From Anaerolineales bacterium (GTDB taxonomy: Bacteria; Chloroflexota; Anaerolineae; Anaerolineales; UBA4823), in the NCBI GenBank assembly GCA_025057645.1, contig JANXBJ010000004.1, positions 108,971-172,970 on the forward strand: 64,000 nt of DNA, in the 5' to 3' direction. Numbering within the stretch: the first letter of the stretch is position 1; each line of letters opens with the position of its first letter. The position numbers and the translations under genes are program-made. The notes under the pieces were generated by a model. That model saw only the letters and a program-made list of their open reading frames with translations, was not told where the DNA came from and ran no database searches. Shown here one piece after another: positions 9,005 through 17,922 of this stretch.

Positions 9005-10199
9005 AGAGCGACCCGGAAGGAGAGGAGCGCCGACGCAGGAAAGCCGGAACGTCCAGGTCTCCGGCATCGGCTACCGGTAAGGCTTCGGCAGGGACTTGAC
9101 GCACAGAGGGGGACTCAAGGGTGGGCCGGGCGGAGGGCTGTAGCGGTCGGGCCGTCCTTTCCGCCGGTTCGGCTTTAGGGGCGAGGGAAAAGGCTTCTTC
9201 CAGAGGGGTTGCCCCAATTCCCGTGACGACCAGAATCACCTGGACTCGGTTGGTCATCCGCTCGCAATTCATTACACCCATCACCACCTCCACGTCGGGG
9301 TTGCATTGCTTTTGCAAAAACTGCATGGCTTCGTCCACTTCAAACAGGGTCAGGTCTGGGCCGCCGCTGAAGTTGATAATCAGGCCATTTGCGTGCTCTA
9401 AACAAACCGACTCCAGTAAGGGGTGGTGTAAGGCTTGGTCGATCGCTTCGATGGCTTTCTTCTCTCCGCTCCCTTGCCCTATAGCCATCAAGGCGCCGCC
9501 CCCGATAAGCAGCATCCGCCGCACATGCGCAAAGTCGACATTGATCAGGCCGCTTTGGGTGACCAGTTCGGTGATCCCCTGGATGGCCTGGCGCAGCACG
9601 TCATCGGCCATGTGAAAGGCCACGGTGAGAGGTTGCCCTTTCGGGACCACGTGGAGAAGGCGGTCGTTGGGGATGGTGATCAGGGTGTGGGTGTGAGGAA
9701 GGAGAGAACTCAGACCGGCGGCGGCATTGGCTTGTCTGCGCCCCAATTCAAACGAAAACGGTGTGGTGACCACAGCGATTGTCACAATGCCCAGATAGCG
9801 GGAGATTTCGGCCACCACCGGAGTCGCTCCGCTGCCGGTGCCCCCTCCCATTCCGGCGGCAAGAAAGACCATATCCGCTCCCTGAAGGGCTTCGGCGAGT
9901 TCGCGGGCGCTCTCCTTAGCCGCTGCTCGTCCGACTTCGGGTTTGCCTCCCGCTCCGAGCCCTCGAGTAGTGTTCGGGCCTAAGAGGATTTTGGTTGGAG
10001 CGGGATTCTGGCTCAAGTCCTGGAGATCGGTGTTCGCTGCAATAAACTCCACGCCGTGGACTCCGAACTCCATCATGCGCGCCACAGCATTCCCTCCCCC
10101 ACCACCGATCCCCATCACCTTAATAACGGGTCGGTAAGCTTGCCACGATTCTTGGCCCTCAAGAGGTGCCTGGGTTATAGGGAAGTTGGTCTCGTCCAT
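8991..10199 (-). CDS. ftsZ: Cell division protein FtsZ, variant T7 loop
   Basis: 402-residue tubulin homologue that should polymerise with GTP into the division ring. Seen: the G-box GIGGGGGNAV, NTD, the tubulin signature GGGTGSGA, the RGLGAGG loop, and the C-terminal membrane-tether-binding peptide DLDVPAFLRRR. The T7 loop reads NVDFAHVRR, where family members normally have N-x-D-F-A-D. The second catalytic Asp (Asp212 in E. coli numbering) is therefore His here, which could alter GTPase activity. Start ATG 10199 follows GGAGG at 10203-10207; an upstream in-frame Met would add 46 unlikely residues. It overlaps the preceding gene by 25 bp and heads a string of TPR, membrane and caspase-like genes instead of lying in a dcw cluster. 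Confidence 0.95.
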   Translation of the reverse strand: MDETNFPITQAPLEGQESWQAYRPVIKVMGIGGGGGNAVARMMEFGVHGVEFIAANTDLQDLSQNPAPTKILLGPNTTRGLGAGGKPEVGRAAAKESARELAEALQGADMVFLAAGMGGGTGSGATPVVAEISRYLGIVTIAVVTTPFSFELGRRQANAAAGLSSLLPHTHTLITIPNDRLLHVVPKGQPLTVAFHMADDVLRQAIQGITELVTQSGLINVDFAHVRRMLLIGGGALMAIGQGSGEKKAIEAIDQALHHPLLESVCLEHANGLIINFSGGPDLTLFEVDEAMQFLQKQCNPDVEVVMGVMNCERMTNRVQVILVVTGIGATPLEEAFSLAPKAEPAERTARPLQPSARPTLESPSVRQVPAEALPVADAGDLDVPAFLRRRSSPSGSLYGRQ

Positions 10200-11497
10200 A
10201 AGGCCTCCGAAGAAGAGTCGCTTCGATTCGGAGCAAGTTCCGTGCCATCCAAGCGGAGGGGATGGAGGAGACAGGAACAGCCTTCCAGTTCCTCTACTTC
10301 TGCGCTTGTGGGCCACGAGAGCCCCTCCACATACCAAACGTGCTCCGCTTGGGCAGCCTCCTCCAAGCTGAAGACAATGAGGGGTTGATAACGCAACAGA
10401 AAAGGTTTGAGTTTTTCCAACACCTGATGGAGCTGAATCACCGCCATTCGGGGCAAAAGGAGTGCGTGGGGCAACGTGTGTTTTCGAGCGCTCTTGGGCT
10501 CTTCGGGTTTCTTCTGCAGCCTTCTGATTGCCTCAACAATCGGCAGCGGTTGTCCGTTGGGCAAGAACCAGGCTCTTGGGTCGCCCCTGTTGGGCTGGCA
10601 AGGCAGCCCATAGAACCCTAAGCAGAGCACGCTGGGGTGAAAGGGCTCGTATATGTGCCCTTCAATTTCGATGTCTTCCCCACTGCGCTCATCGAACAGG
10701 CGACGGATCGCACAGAGCATCCTTTGGTGGACTTCGGACTGAGAGAGGTAGCGGGGAGGGGTGCAGGGATCGTCCAGCAAGACAATCGGCAGAGCTCTGC
10801 CCAAGGTGGCTTGGGCAAGTGCTTCATACCAATCCGCAATGTAGAGCCCACGCTGGTCTTGGGAGTGAGAGCTCTCTTGATAGGGTTGGGTGTTCGGCCA
10901 GCGTTCCGGACCGCCAGCTCCCCAGTTGAGCGGCCGCGAGGGATCGTAAATCGCAAGATAGGCAGACAAAATCAAGGTCTCGATCAGCCACTGGTGGCCG
11001 CGACGCACCAAACTTTCCAGCGCCAAACGCAGAAAGGAAGTGTCCCAGAACCCTCTTGCGACTTCCGGAGTCGGAAAAATAGGGTAAATGTTATACTTAA
11101 CTAGAATTTCAGCATAGGGTAAGAAGAGGTCGATAAAGCGCTCGACAGGATTCCCGCTTGTCCAGGAGACCTTTCCCCAAAAAGTTTGGGTATTAGGGCG
11201 ATCGAAGAGTTGGATGTATTGAACACCCCAAAGGGCATAGCTACGGATGACGGGTTCCAGTTCGGCGATAAACCTTGGCTCGGCCGGAATCCCAACGATG
11301 CGCACGATAGGGGTGAGACCGCTTTCCAAAGCGGCTTGGAGAAACGGCTCTGGGATAGCTATTAGACCGGGGTTGTCCAGGATGAGCCACGCTACCCCCA
11401 AAGAAGAGACTTCCCGTAGCCACCTTTCGCGTGCCTGGGTGTGGTAATGTTGAGTGTCCGAGAAATAATAGACTCCGAGACCGGCCTTGGGGTGCAT
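10175..11497 (-). CDS. Glycoside-hydrolase-like TIM-barrel protein leading the ftsZ operon
   Basis: 440 residues from ATG 11497, chosen because the barrel-like sequence starts immediately after it (GLGVYYFSDTQHY). The N-terminal 300 residues show the rhythm of a (beta/alpha)8 barrel: WLILDNPGLIAIP, TPIVRIVGIP, QYIQLFDRPNT, IYPIFPTPE, LPIVLLDDP. Similar barrels are found in Chloroflexota proteins annotated as cellulase-like or hypothetical. Clear catalytic Glu pairs are not obvious, so catalysis is uncertain. The last 110 residues form a separate region of unknown fold. No signal peptide. Its 3' end overlaps ftsZ, so the two are co-translated. The family call is inference. Confidence 0.6.
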   Translation of the reverse strand: MHPKAGLGVYYFSDTQHYHTQARERWLREVSSLGVAWLILDNPGLIAIPEPFLQAALESGLTPIVRIVGIPAEPRFIAELEPVIRSYALWGVQYIQLFDRPNTQTFWGKVSWTSGNPVERFIDLFLPYAEILVKYNIYPIFPTPEVARGFWDTSFLRLALESLVRRGHQWLIETLILSAYLAIYDPSRPLNWGAGGPERWPNTQPYQESSHSQDQRGLYIADWYEALAQATLGRALPIVLLDDPCTPPRYLSQSEVHQRMLCAIRRLFDERSGEDIEIEGHIYEPFHPSVLCLGFYGLPCQPNRGDPRAWFLPNGQPLPIVEAIRRLQKKPEEPKSARKHTLPHALLLPRMAVIQLHQVLEKLKPFLLRYQPLIVFSLEEAAQAEHVWYVEGLSWPTSAEVEELEGCSCLLHPLRLDGTELAPNRSDSSSEALWTRPTSL

Positions 11498-11538
11498 GGA
11501 TGCGACCTTGGTAAAAGGGAAGGCTTTCTCTCTCGACT

Positions 11539-11558
11539 GTCTTGTACTTATGCAAGAC
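11539..11558. promoter_or_regulatory. Inverted repeat in the divergent ftsZ-operon / lipoprotein region
   Basis: GTCTTG and CAAGAC are separated by 8 bp in the space between the minus-strand ftsZ operon and the plus-strand lipoprotein genes. Its position and dyad symmetry fit an operator for the minus-strand operon; no strong -35/-10 pair for that operon was found. Function is inferred. Confidence 0.35.
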
Positions 11559-11602
11559 TCATGCCATGCTGCACCCCATATGTGGCAGGGAGTTGGGAAT
11601 GA

Positions 11603-11631
11603 ATGACCAGATATGTAGGCTGTGCTATAAT
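11603..11631 (+). promoter_or_regulatory. Sigma-70 type promoter with extended -10, upstream of the LGFP-like lipoproteins
   Basis: ATGACC (11603-11608), 17 bp, then TATAAT (11626-11631) preceded by TG at 11623-11624. It points to the lipoprotein gene starting at 11679. It is one of the best promoters in the window. Confidence 0.75.
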
Positions 11632-11678
11632 GCACATAAGGGTTTGGGCGCAATTTCGTCCGAACTTAGGCGAAGTGA

Positions 11679-13184
11679 ATGAGACCGAGCCACCAATCCC
11701 TGCTTCTCTCTTTGCTAGTGTTTCTTTTCTTGGCTGCCTGTGCAGACAGCAGCGAAAGGGAGACCCAACCCAAAGGCACTTATCCGCTTCATCCCAGCCT
11801 TAGGTCATTCTACGAACAGTTAGGAGGCAGAGCTCGTCTTGGGCCGGCTATTTCTCCACCCCTCGAGCGCGGCGAGAAAATCTATCAATATACTACGGCG
11901 GTCTTGCTGGAGTACGATCGCCAAACCGGGCAGGCCCAGCTCGCTCCCTTGGGGTATGAGTTGGGCGTTCGGGCGCGTCCCGAGCTTAACGGCGGACCGA
12001 TCCCTCCAGCCCAAGTAGAAAGGGTGAAAATTTTCCCCTTGTTTGCAAAAGTGTACGCCGAGATGGGGGGAGAGAGCGTGGTTGGCTTTCCGCTCAGCGA
12101 AGCGCGCTATAACGAACGGTTGGGACGATACGAACAGTATTTTGAGCGGGCGGGCTTTTATCTTCTGGAAGAGGACCCCTCTCAGACCGTCTATCTTCTT
12201 GCATACGGAGCTTGGAAGTGCCGACAGAGTTGTCCCTATCCGGTTGCGGAGGACAGCCGTATCGACCTTCCTTCGCTGAGGGTCGAGCCGATCGTAGCTT
12301 TCGTTTCCCGCCATGGAGTGGAGTTTACCGGGTTTGCCCTTTCAGAACCCTACTTGACCGAGGACAAACTGGTCGAGCAAATTTTTGAGAACCTGGTGAT
12401 TGTCTTCAATCCCGAACACCCTGAACAGGTGGGTCTGAGACCCTTACCTCAATTGCTGGGCATCCCTGCCGATCCTCTCGAGCCTCCCCAGACTCTGCCT
12501 GAGTATATCTGGGTGAGCGTTGAACGAGAGCAAGGGTTTCTCGTGCCCAAGCGATTTTGGGAGTATCTTCAGGCTCATGGTGGTTTAGAACTTTCCGGCC
12601 CTCCACAAACCCGCGCCCACGAGCTGAGCGCAGGGCGGCAACGACAATGTTTCATAAAGTTCTGCGTTGAGGACCAGGTCGATCTCTATGGTATCCCGGT
12701 TGTGCGTCTCTCGAGGCTGGGCGAAGAATACCGCAAACGAAAATTCAAGGAGAGCGGCGGAGCAGAAAAAACCTGGGAACGCCCCCAGATTACCCTGCGC
12801 ACTTGGGAAACTCAACCATTGCTCGCCTCCGGTCAGACTCAGATAATCGGAGTCGGTGTCTATTCAGGAGCTCAGCCATTGAGCAGCGTCGTCCCTGAAC
12901 TCATTCTCAGCTACCCGGATGGCAAGGAGGAGCGGATCACCCTACCGCCGACCGATAGCCAAGGCAAGACCCAAATTGCACTGCCTCCGGTTGAGGCTGA
13001 GAACGGCACTTTGATCTCCTACCGCGTATGCGTTCAAGATCGGCAGAATCGCAGATTTTGTGTACGTGATAGTTTCTTAATCTGGCAGGAGGGGATGGCC
13101 ATTCGCAATTTGCTTCACCTGCCGGTGATATACCGGGGGGCAGATCGGGCTTATCAGGTCTTTTTGCCGTTCATCTCCCGTTAA
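11679..13184 (+). CDS. LGFP-like repeat lipoprotein, first of a tandem pair
   Basis: 501 residues. The N-terminus is a lipoprotein signal peptide (LLLSLLVFLFLAACAD, lipobox LAAC with Cys about residue 21). It is followed by repeated modules with the pattern 'FY..LGG...LG.aIS.....g...QYt..a.LeYd' and 'FPLSEARYNERLGRYEQYFE'. Such LGFP-like modules are common in secreted Chloroflexota and actinobacterial proteins and are thought to bind cell-surface material. The last 120 residues look like a separate beta-rich domain. No catalytic motif. It is paralogous to the next gene (22 bp away), and both are presumably driven by the promoter at 11603-11631. Confidence 0.8.
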   Translation: MRPSHQSLLLSLLVFLFLAACADSSERETQPKGTYPLHPSLRSFYEQLGGRARLGPAISPPLERGEKIYQYTTAVLLEYDRQTGQAQLAPLGYELGVRARPELNGGPIPPAQVERVKIFPLFAKVYAEMGGESVVGFPLSEARYNERLGRYEQYFERAGFYLLEEDPSQTVYLLAYGAWKCRQSCPYPVAEDSRIDLPSLRVEPIVAFVSRHGVEFTGFALSEPYLTEDKLVEQIFENLVIVFNPEHPEQVGLRPLPQLLGIPADPLEPPQTLPEYIWVSVEREQGFLVPKRFWEYLQAHGGLELSGPPQTRAHELSAGRQRQCFIKFCVEDQVDLYGIPVVRLSRLGEEYRKRKFKESGGAEKTWERPQITLRTWETQPLLASGQTQIIGVGVYSGAQPLSSVVPELILSYPDGKEERITLPPTDSQGKTQIALPPVEAENGTLISYRVCVQDRQNRRFCVRDSFLIWQEGMAIRNLLHLPVIYRGADRAYQVFLPFISR

Positions 13185-13205
13185 GGGAAAGGGAAGATTC
13201 GTCAT

Positions 13206-14714
13206 GTGATCGTCAAACCGCTTGTTCGGTTCATGATCCTCTGGCTGCCTATGGGATTGGTCGGCATCTGGCTGGTTGGTTGTGAGCCGGCCTCACCCGA
13301 CTTTGAGTCCCTTTCACGCGGGTTCTTTTCCATTGCTCCGGAGTTCGAGGCGTACTACCGCAAGGTGGGTGGGGAGGAGGTGCTCGGAGCGCCCATTTCT
13401 CCGCGCTTGGAAGAAGGGGAGTTCGTCTATCAATACTTGGCTAATGCCCTTCTTTTTTCTGCTCGCAACGAGAGTGGCAGCGCAGAAGTTGGCTTTGTTC
13501 CGATCGGACTGGACTTGAGTTTGCCTTCCCCTTGGCTGACCTTAGGGGTCGGCAGGAGTCAAGAGGTGGCGGATTCGTTACCGATCCATCGCGAGTTCCT
13601 GCCCTTGTATGAAAAGCTAGGCGGTCGGGAGCGAGTGGGAAAGCCCCTAAGTGGGCTACGCTACAATCCTCGCTATAGGCGATATGAACAATTTTTTGAG
13701 GGAGTAGGGATGTATCGTGCCGAGAGTGACCCGCCGGGCGAGGCAAGGTTATTGGCTTATGGGGCTTGGAAGTGTGGCGAGGTGTGTCAATATCCTTTTC
13801 CTATTCGGGCTGTGGTGAGTTCGGCAAGGCCGATTGACCTGCGAGCTGCTCCACTGGTAGAGCGGCTGGGTGTCGACCTGACGGGCTTCCCTCTCTTGCC
13901 AGCTATCCGGGAAGCCGATGGCGATGAGATTGTAATCTTTGAAAACGTTGCCTTGGAAATTAAAGCCAATTCGGAGAGCAGAGCAAAGTTGGCCCCTTTG
14001 CCGCGGAAGTTGGGAATTTTCCCAGAGCGGATGGTGGACTACCAAGAAAGCGAGGAGACGGTGTTTATTGCGAGGGAGGACAACAGAGGATACCCTGTGT
14101 TGCGCTCTTTCCTGAATTACATCGAGACCCATGGTGGAGTGGAGTTGATCGGCTTGCCGATTAGCGGACCGATTAGGGAGGAGAATGCCAATGTTCGCCA
14201 GTGTTTTGAAACCCTGTGTCTGATCGAGGACCGGCAGATTGAGGGGATTTACCGCATCCGTCCGATACCTCTGGGCTTTGAATACGCCTCCCTTTATCAC
14301 CCCTCCGAGCTTGAGGAGGAGGCTGAGGCCCGGCCAAGCTCTCGATCGACCCTTCAACCGTCCGGTGCATCGGCCTCAGAACAGGACGCAAGTTCTCCGG
14401 GTCAAGAGGTCACCTTGCAAATCTTCGAAGCCAGGCCCTTTGTCGATCAACAGACGCAGCAGGAAATCGGGGTCATCGTCTCTTTAGGCCAACAACCGGT
14501 GGTCAACCTCAGGCCTAAATTAGTGCTTTCTCTCTCAAGTGGCGAGACGCTGCAACTGGAAATGCCACCAACCGATCAGCAAGGGAGGTCGTCAATAGCC
14601 ATTCCGCCGCTTCAAGCTCCTAATGGCACGCTTGTAGACTATCGAGTGTGTGTGGTTATCCAGGGCAAGATGGAACTCTGCGCTCGGGAGGATTACCTAA
14701 TCTGGTCGCCCTGA
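13206..14714 (+). CDS. LGFP-like repeat lipoprotein, second of a tandem pair
   Basis: 502 residues from GTG 13206; the ATG at 13204 is out of frame and hits a stop at once, and ATG 13230 is an alternative start. A hydrophobic signal ends in a lipobox-like LVGCEP. The modules mirror the upstream paralogue: FEAYYRKVGGEEVLGAPIS, YNPRYRRYEQFFE and GAWKCGEVCQYPFP (GAWKCRQSCPYPV in the first copy). The shared C-x-x-x-C pair suggests a conserved disulfide. The C-terminal beta domain is also shared. The 3' end overlaps the convergent response-regulator gene by 18 bp. Likely origin is tandem duplication; role unknown, probably envelope. Confidence 0.8.
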   Translation: MIVKPLVRFMILWLPMGLVGIWLVGCEPASPDFESLSRGFFSIAPEFEAYYRKVGGEEVLGAPISPRLEEGEFVYQYLANALLFSARNESGSAEVGFVPIGLDLSLPSPWLTLGVGRSQEVADSLPIHREFLPLYEKLGGRERVGKPLSGLRYNPRYRRYEQFFEGVGMYRAESDPPGEARLLAYGAWKCGEVCQYPFPIRAVVSSARPIDLRAAPLVERLGVDLTGFPLLPAIREADGDEIVIFENVALEIKANSESRAKLAPLPRKLGIFPERMVDYQESEETVFIAREDNRGYPVLRSFLNYIETHGGVELIGLPISGPIREENANVRQCFETLCLIEDRQIEGIYRIRPIPLGFEYASLYHPSELEEEAEARPSSRSTLQPSGASASEQDASSPGQEVTLQIFEARPFVDQQTQQEIGVIVSLGQQPVVNLRPKLVLSLSSGETLQLEMPPTDQQGRSSIAIPPLQAPNGTLVDYRVCVVIQGKMELCAREDYLIWSP

Positions 14715-15926
14715 ACGAGTGCGGGGCGCTTTGGAGGGGCCTGAGTTCTGCCTTGCAGGCATTGCTTGCACTTCATAGGGGAGGTGATGGAGGTCAATGG
14801 CTTCGTCATCGCAGAAGATCATCGCCCGTTCGATGGCGTGGGCCAACTCGCGGATGTTCCCCGGCCAGTCGTAGGCCATGAGCGCTTCCATTGCTCTAGG
14901 AGTCACATTGCGGATGTTGGTGCCGCGCCTGGGGTTGTTCTTTCGGATCAAGAAGCCAACCAGCTCTGGGATATCTTCTTTGTGTTCCCGCAACGGGGGA
15001 ACTTCAAGATCAACCACTTTTAAGCGATAGTAAAGATCGGAGCGGAAAGTTCCTTCTTCCATCATTCTTCTCAAGTTGCGATTGGAGGCGGCAAGGACTT
15101 GGACATCGACTTTGATCTCTGTGGTGCTGCCTAGGCGGCGAAAGGATTGTTCGTCCAGCGCGCGGAGTAGCTTAGCTTGGGTTTCAATGGGCATCGAAGA
15201 AATCTCATCCAAGAAGAGCACCCCCCCATCTGCAGTTTCCAGCAACCCGAGCTTTCGCTTTTCGGCGGAGGTGAAGGCGCCGGCTTCGTGTCCGAATAGC
15301 TCCGATTCGAAAACGCTTGCCGGGATTGCGCCACAATCTACGTGCACAAAAGGCTTGTTCGCTCGCGGTCCCATCTTATGGATTGCTTTCGCCAGAAGCG
15401 ATTTTCCGCTGCCGGTCTCGCCGGTGATCAATACGGAAACCGAGGCCAAGGCGGCGCGTTGGGCTTGTTCGTACAATCGGCGCATGATCGGAGAATTGCC
15501 AATGATGAAGTCAACACTCTGGAGTTGGGCTTGACGATAGAGATTAAGCTCACGGCGCAAGGCGACATTTTCTGCTGCACGCTGAAGGCTTTTTTCGATT
15601 TGGCTGAAGACCACTGGCTTTTGGAGAAAGTCCGTTGCGCCGAGCTTCATTGCTTCAACCGCCATTTCAATGTCCCCGTGGCCCGTGAACACGATGACCG
15701 AGGGGCGAGTGGGCAGAGAGGCTGTCTCGTGCAGTAGATCAAGACCGTTGCCATCCGGGAGAAGCACATCCAAGAGGACGATATCGCCAACTCCTTGGTT
15801 AAGATACTCGCGCGCTTTGCGCAGCGTTGAGGCTACTTTGACCTCATAGCCTCGGGATTGGATGTAGGGTAACAGAGGGGTGATGCAGTCTTCTTCGTCT
15901 TCCACCATCAGCACGGTGTAAGCCAT
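14697..15926 (-). CDS. NtrC-family sigma-54 response regulator without a DNA-binding domain
   Basis: 409 residues from ATG 15926, preceded by AAGGAG embedded in the end of the kinase gene. Domain order: receiver (1-120; VEDEED, phospho-acceptor in LLDVLLPDG, Lys in FLQKP), then an AAA+ sigma-54 activator domain (about 140-375; Walker A GETGSGKS, Walker B GGVLFLDEIS, Arg-finger region FRSDLYYRL). The sigma-54-contacting loop reads GAFTSA, not the usual GAFTGA. After the AAA+ domain only about 25 polar residues remain, so the Fis-type helix-turn-helix is absent. It may act from solution or through another DNA-bound protein. It forms an operon with its kinase and rpoN. Confidence 0.92.
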   Translation of the reverse strand: MAYTVLMVEDEEDCITPLLPYIQSRGYEVKVASTLRKAREYLNQGVGDIVLLDVLLPDGNGLDLLHETASLPTRPSVIVFTGHGDIEMAVEAMKLGATDFLQKPVVFSQIEKSLQRAAENVALRRELNLYRQAQLQSVDFIIGNSPIMRRLYEQAQRAALASVSVLITGETGSGKSLLAKAIHKMGPRANKPFVHVDCGAIPASVFESELFGHEAGAFTSAEKRKLGLLETADGGVLFLDEISSMPIETQAKLLRALDEQSFRRLGSTTEIKVDVQVLAASNRNLRRMMEEGTFRSDLYYRLKVVDLEVPPLREHKEDIPELVGFLIRKNNPRRGTNIRNVTPRAMEALMAYDWPGNIRELAHAIERAMIFCDDEAIDLHHLPYEVQAMPARQNSGPSKAPRTRSGRPD

Positions 15927-15928
15927 GG

Positions 15929-17902
15929 TCACTCCTTAGGAGAGCAAAAAGACTCCGGTTGGTTTAGCGGCAACCGCACAATGAATACCGTGCCGCCGGG
16001 GATGCTCTGATAATCGATCGAGCCTTGATGGGCTTGAATGATCTTGCGGCAAATCAGCAGTCCTATCCCGGTTCCGTTAGGCTTGGTAGTGAAACTCTCT
16101 TTGAACAATTTCTCCTTATACTCTTCGGCAATTCCTGGGCCGCTATCGGCGATGCTGATCTCGAGCCATTCTGTGCTGCTCTCTTTAGGTCGGGAAAGGC
16201 GCACCTTAACCGTCAGGCTACCTCCCCTCTCTTTCATAGAATAGATGGCGTTGTCAATCAAGTTGGTGAAGACGCGCTCCAAAGCGCGCCGATTCCCCCG
16301 AATCGCCGGAATTTCTCCCTCTGCTTCGTAGTTCACATGGATATTTGCCTGTTGCAGAGGAAGGGATTGGCGATCGAGGATTTTTTTCATCAACGTTTGG
16401 ACCTCGACGCTCTCGAGCTCCATCTCGCTAATGCGGTTATAGGTTAGGATGGTGTCCATTAGCCCGTTAAGTCGTTCGCAATTTTGTTGGATGCGCTGGA
16501 GAATCGCCTGATTAGGGTCGTTCTCGGGCAGGTTCAAAGACATCCACTGCAGGTTGGCCATGATGTTATTGAGAGGATTGCGGGCCTCGTGGGCAAAGAG
16601 GGTAGTGAATTCGCCTAAAAGGGCTCGTTGTTCCATTCTCATCGACTGTGTCAGCAGCGTCTCTTGTTCGGTGCGATCTTGAATGAGGATGGCTACGCCT
16701 GTCACCCGTTGATCGATGTACAAAGGGATCAGCTGCAGGTCGGCAAGGAAAGGTTGTCCTGTGCGGCGGTATAAGTGTACGGAGCGGGCTTGCAGGCGCA
16801 ACTTTCCCTCCAGCGCGCTTTGGATCAAAGGGGATAAGTCTCGGTTGCCGATCAAAAAGGATTCGAGGTTTTGGCCCAGGACTTCGCGCCCGGTATAGCC
16901 GAGGATCGTTTCGGCTGCGCTGTTGATGACCAAGACTCGCCGGCTGGCGTTGATCAGGAGCACACCCTCTTGAATGGAATTTAGCAAGCGACGATGGATG
17001 GCGTTCTCGTGGGATTGGAGGGAGAGTTCTTTTTCTAGACCCCGGATCTGAGAGAGGAGCTGCACTAGAGCGGATAGATAGCGGCTCAAATCGATCAGGC
17101 CCTCGAGCGAAATAGCAGGACGATACTCTCCTCGGCCACAGAGGAGGATCAACCCAACCCGAGCAGCGGACTCACCCAGAGGCAAGGCAATGAGGAAACC
17201 CTGTCCTCGTTCCTGGGCGATGCGCGCCAAGTGGCTTGTTGCAGGTAGGTCTCTTCTCCAAACTGCCGGTGAAGCAACCTCAGACAGCGCCTTAGCCGGA
17301 AGCCGGGATGGGAGAACAGCCGTGGTGCTTAGGGAGATAACCCGGGTGAGGTGGGTACGATTGGGGTGGGCTGTATAAAGAAAACCGTTCTCACTCGCAG
17401 TAAATTCCTTCAAATTCTCCAGTGCGCGGGCGAGCAGAACATCCGCAGGGCTTTTGAGGAGCAGGAGGACGGCCCAGTCCAACGCTTGCCAGATTGTTGC
17501 TTGGGTCTCCGGCTGGCATGGCTGCGCAGAAAGGGATGACTCCGAAGGGCTAAAGAGAAGGAGAGACCATTGGCTGCGTTTAGGCAAAGCTTGCAAGCGA
17601 GTGCTCCCTTCTAGGGCAGTGCCGCTTGCGGTAAGGAGGTGGCAAATGAAGGCCTGATGGTGGTTTTCCGCAAAGGTCACGGGCAAGTCGGGGAAAACCG
17701 AGCGAAGCGAGGCGTTTTGCAATTGGGGATTTGTCCACCCACAAAGCTCTAAAGCAGATTGGTTCGCCAGAAGGATTTGGTTGGTTGCGGGGCTGATCAA
17801 AAAAGCAGCCTGGGGGATCTGGTCGAGCAGAACATTTACGTCCGCTAGACCAAGGCCACCGACAAGAGCCGGAAGGATGCGCAGTTGCGGAGAGGTTTTC
17901 AT
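15929..17902 (-). CDS. PAS-GAF-PAS sensor histidine kinase
   Basis: About 657 residues, no membrane segment, so cytosolic. Order: PAS (about 20-130), GAF-like (150-290), second PAS (about 305-425; LNSIQEGVLLIN...ILGYTGREVLG), HisKA dimerisation domain with phospho-acceptor His in FAHEARNPLNN, then HATPase (N-box TNLIDNAIYS, G1 DSGPGIA, G2 GTGIGLLICRKI). ATG 17902 is preferred over the TTG at 17905. The stop overlaps the GTG just ahead of the regulator, so kinase and regulator are a cognate pair. Sensing is probably of a small intracellular ligand; the signal cannot be told from sequence. Confidence 0.93.
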   Translation of the reverse strand: MKTSPQLRILPALVGGLGLADVNVLLDQIPQAAFLISPATNQILLANQSALELCGWTNPQLQNASLRSVFPDLPVTFAENHHQAFICHLLTASGTALEGSTRLQALPKRSQWSLLLFSPSESSLSAQPCQPETQATIWQALDWAVLLLLKSPADVLLARALENLKEFTASENGFLYTAHPNRTHLTRVISLSTTAVLPSRLPAKALSEVASPAVWRRDLPATSHLARIAQERGQGFLIALPLGESAARVGLILLCGRGEYRPAISLEGLIDLSRYLSALVQLLSQIRGLEKELSLQSHENAIHRRLLNSIQEGVLLINASRRVLVINSAAETILGYTGREVLGQNLESFLIGNRDLSPLIQSALEGKLRLQARSVHLYRRTGQPFLADLQLIPLYIDQRVTGVAILIQDRTEQETLLTQSMRMEQRALLGEFTTLFAHEARNPLNNIMANLQWMSLNLPENDPNQAILQRIQQNCERLNGLMDTILTYNRISEMELESVEVQTLMKKILDRQSLPLQQANIHVNYEAEGEIPAIRGNRRALERVFTNLIDNAIYSMKERGGSLTVKVRLSRPKESSTEWLEISIADSGPGIAEEYKEKLFKESFTTKPNGTGIGLLICRKIIQAHQGSIDYQSIPGGTVFIVRLPLNQPESFCSPKE

Positions 17903-17922
17903 CAATAGAATCTTAACCGAAA

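Noticed and set aside
11586-11600. TGGCAGGGAGTTGGG as a second sigma-54 promoter
   Set aside because: GG-to-GG spacing is one base short and the -12 GC is missing; a strong sigma-70 type promoter overlaps this region.
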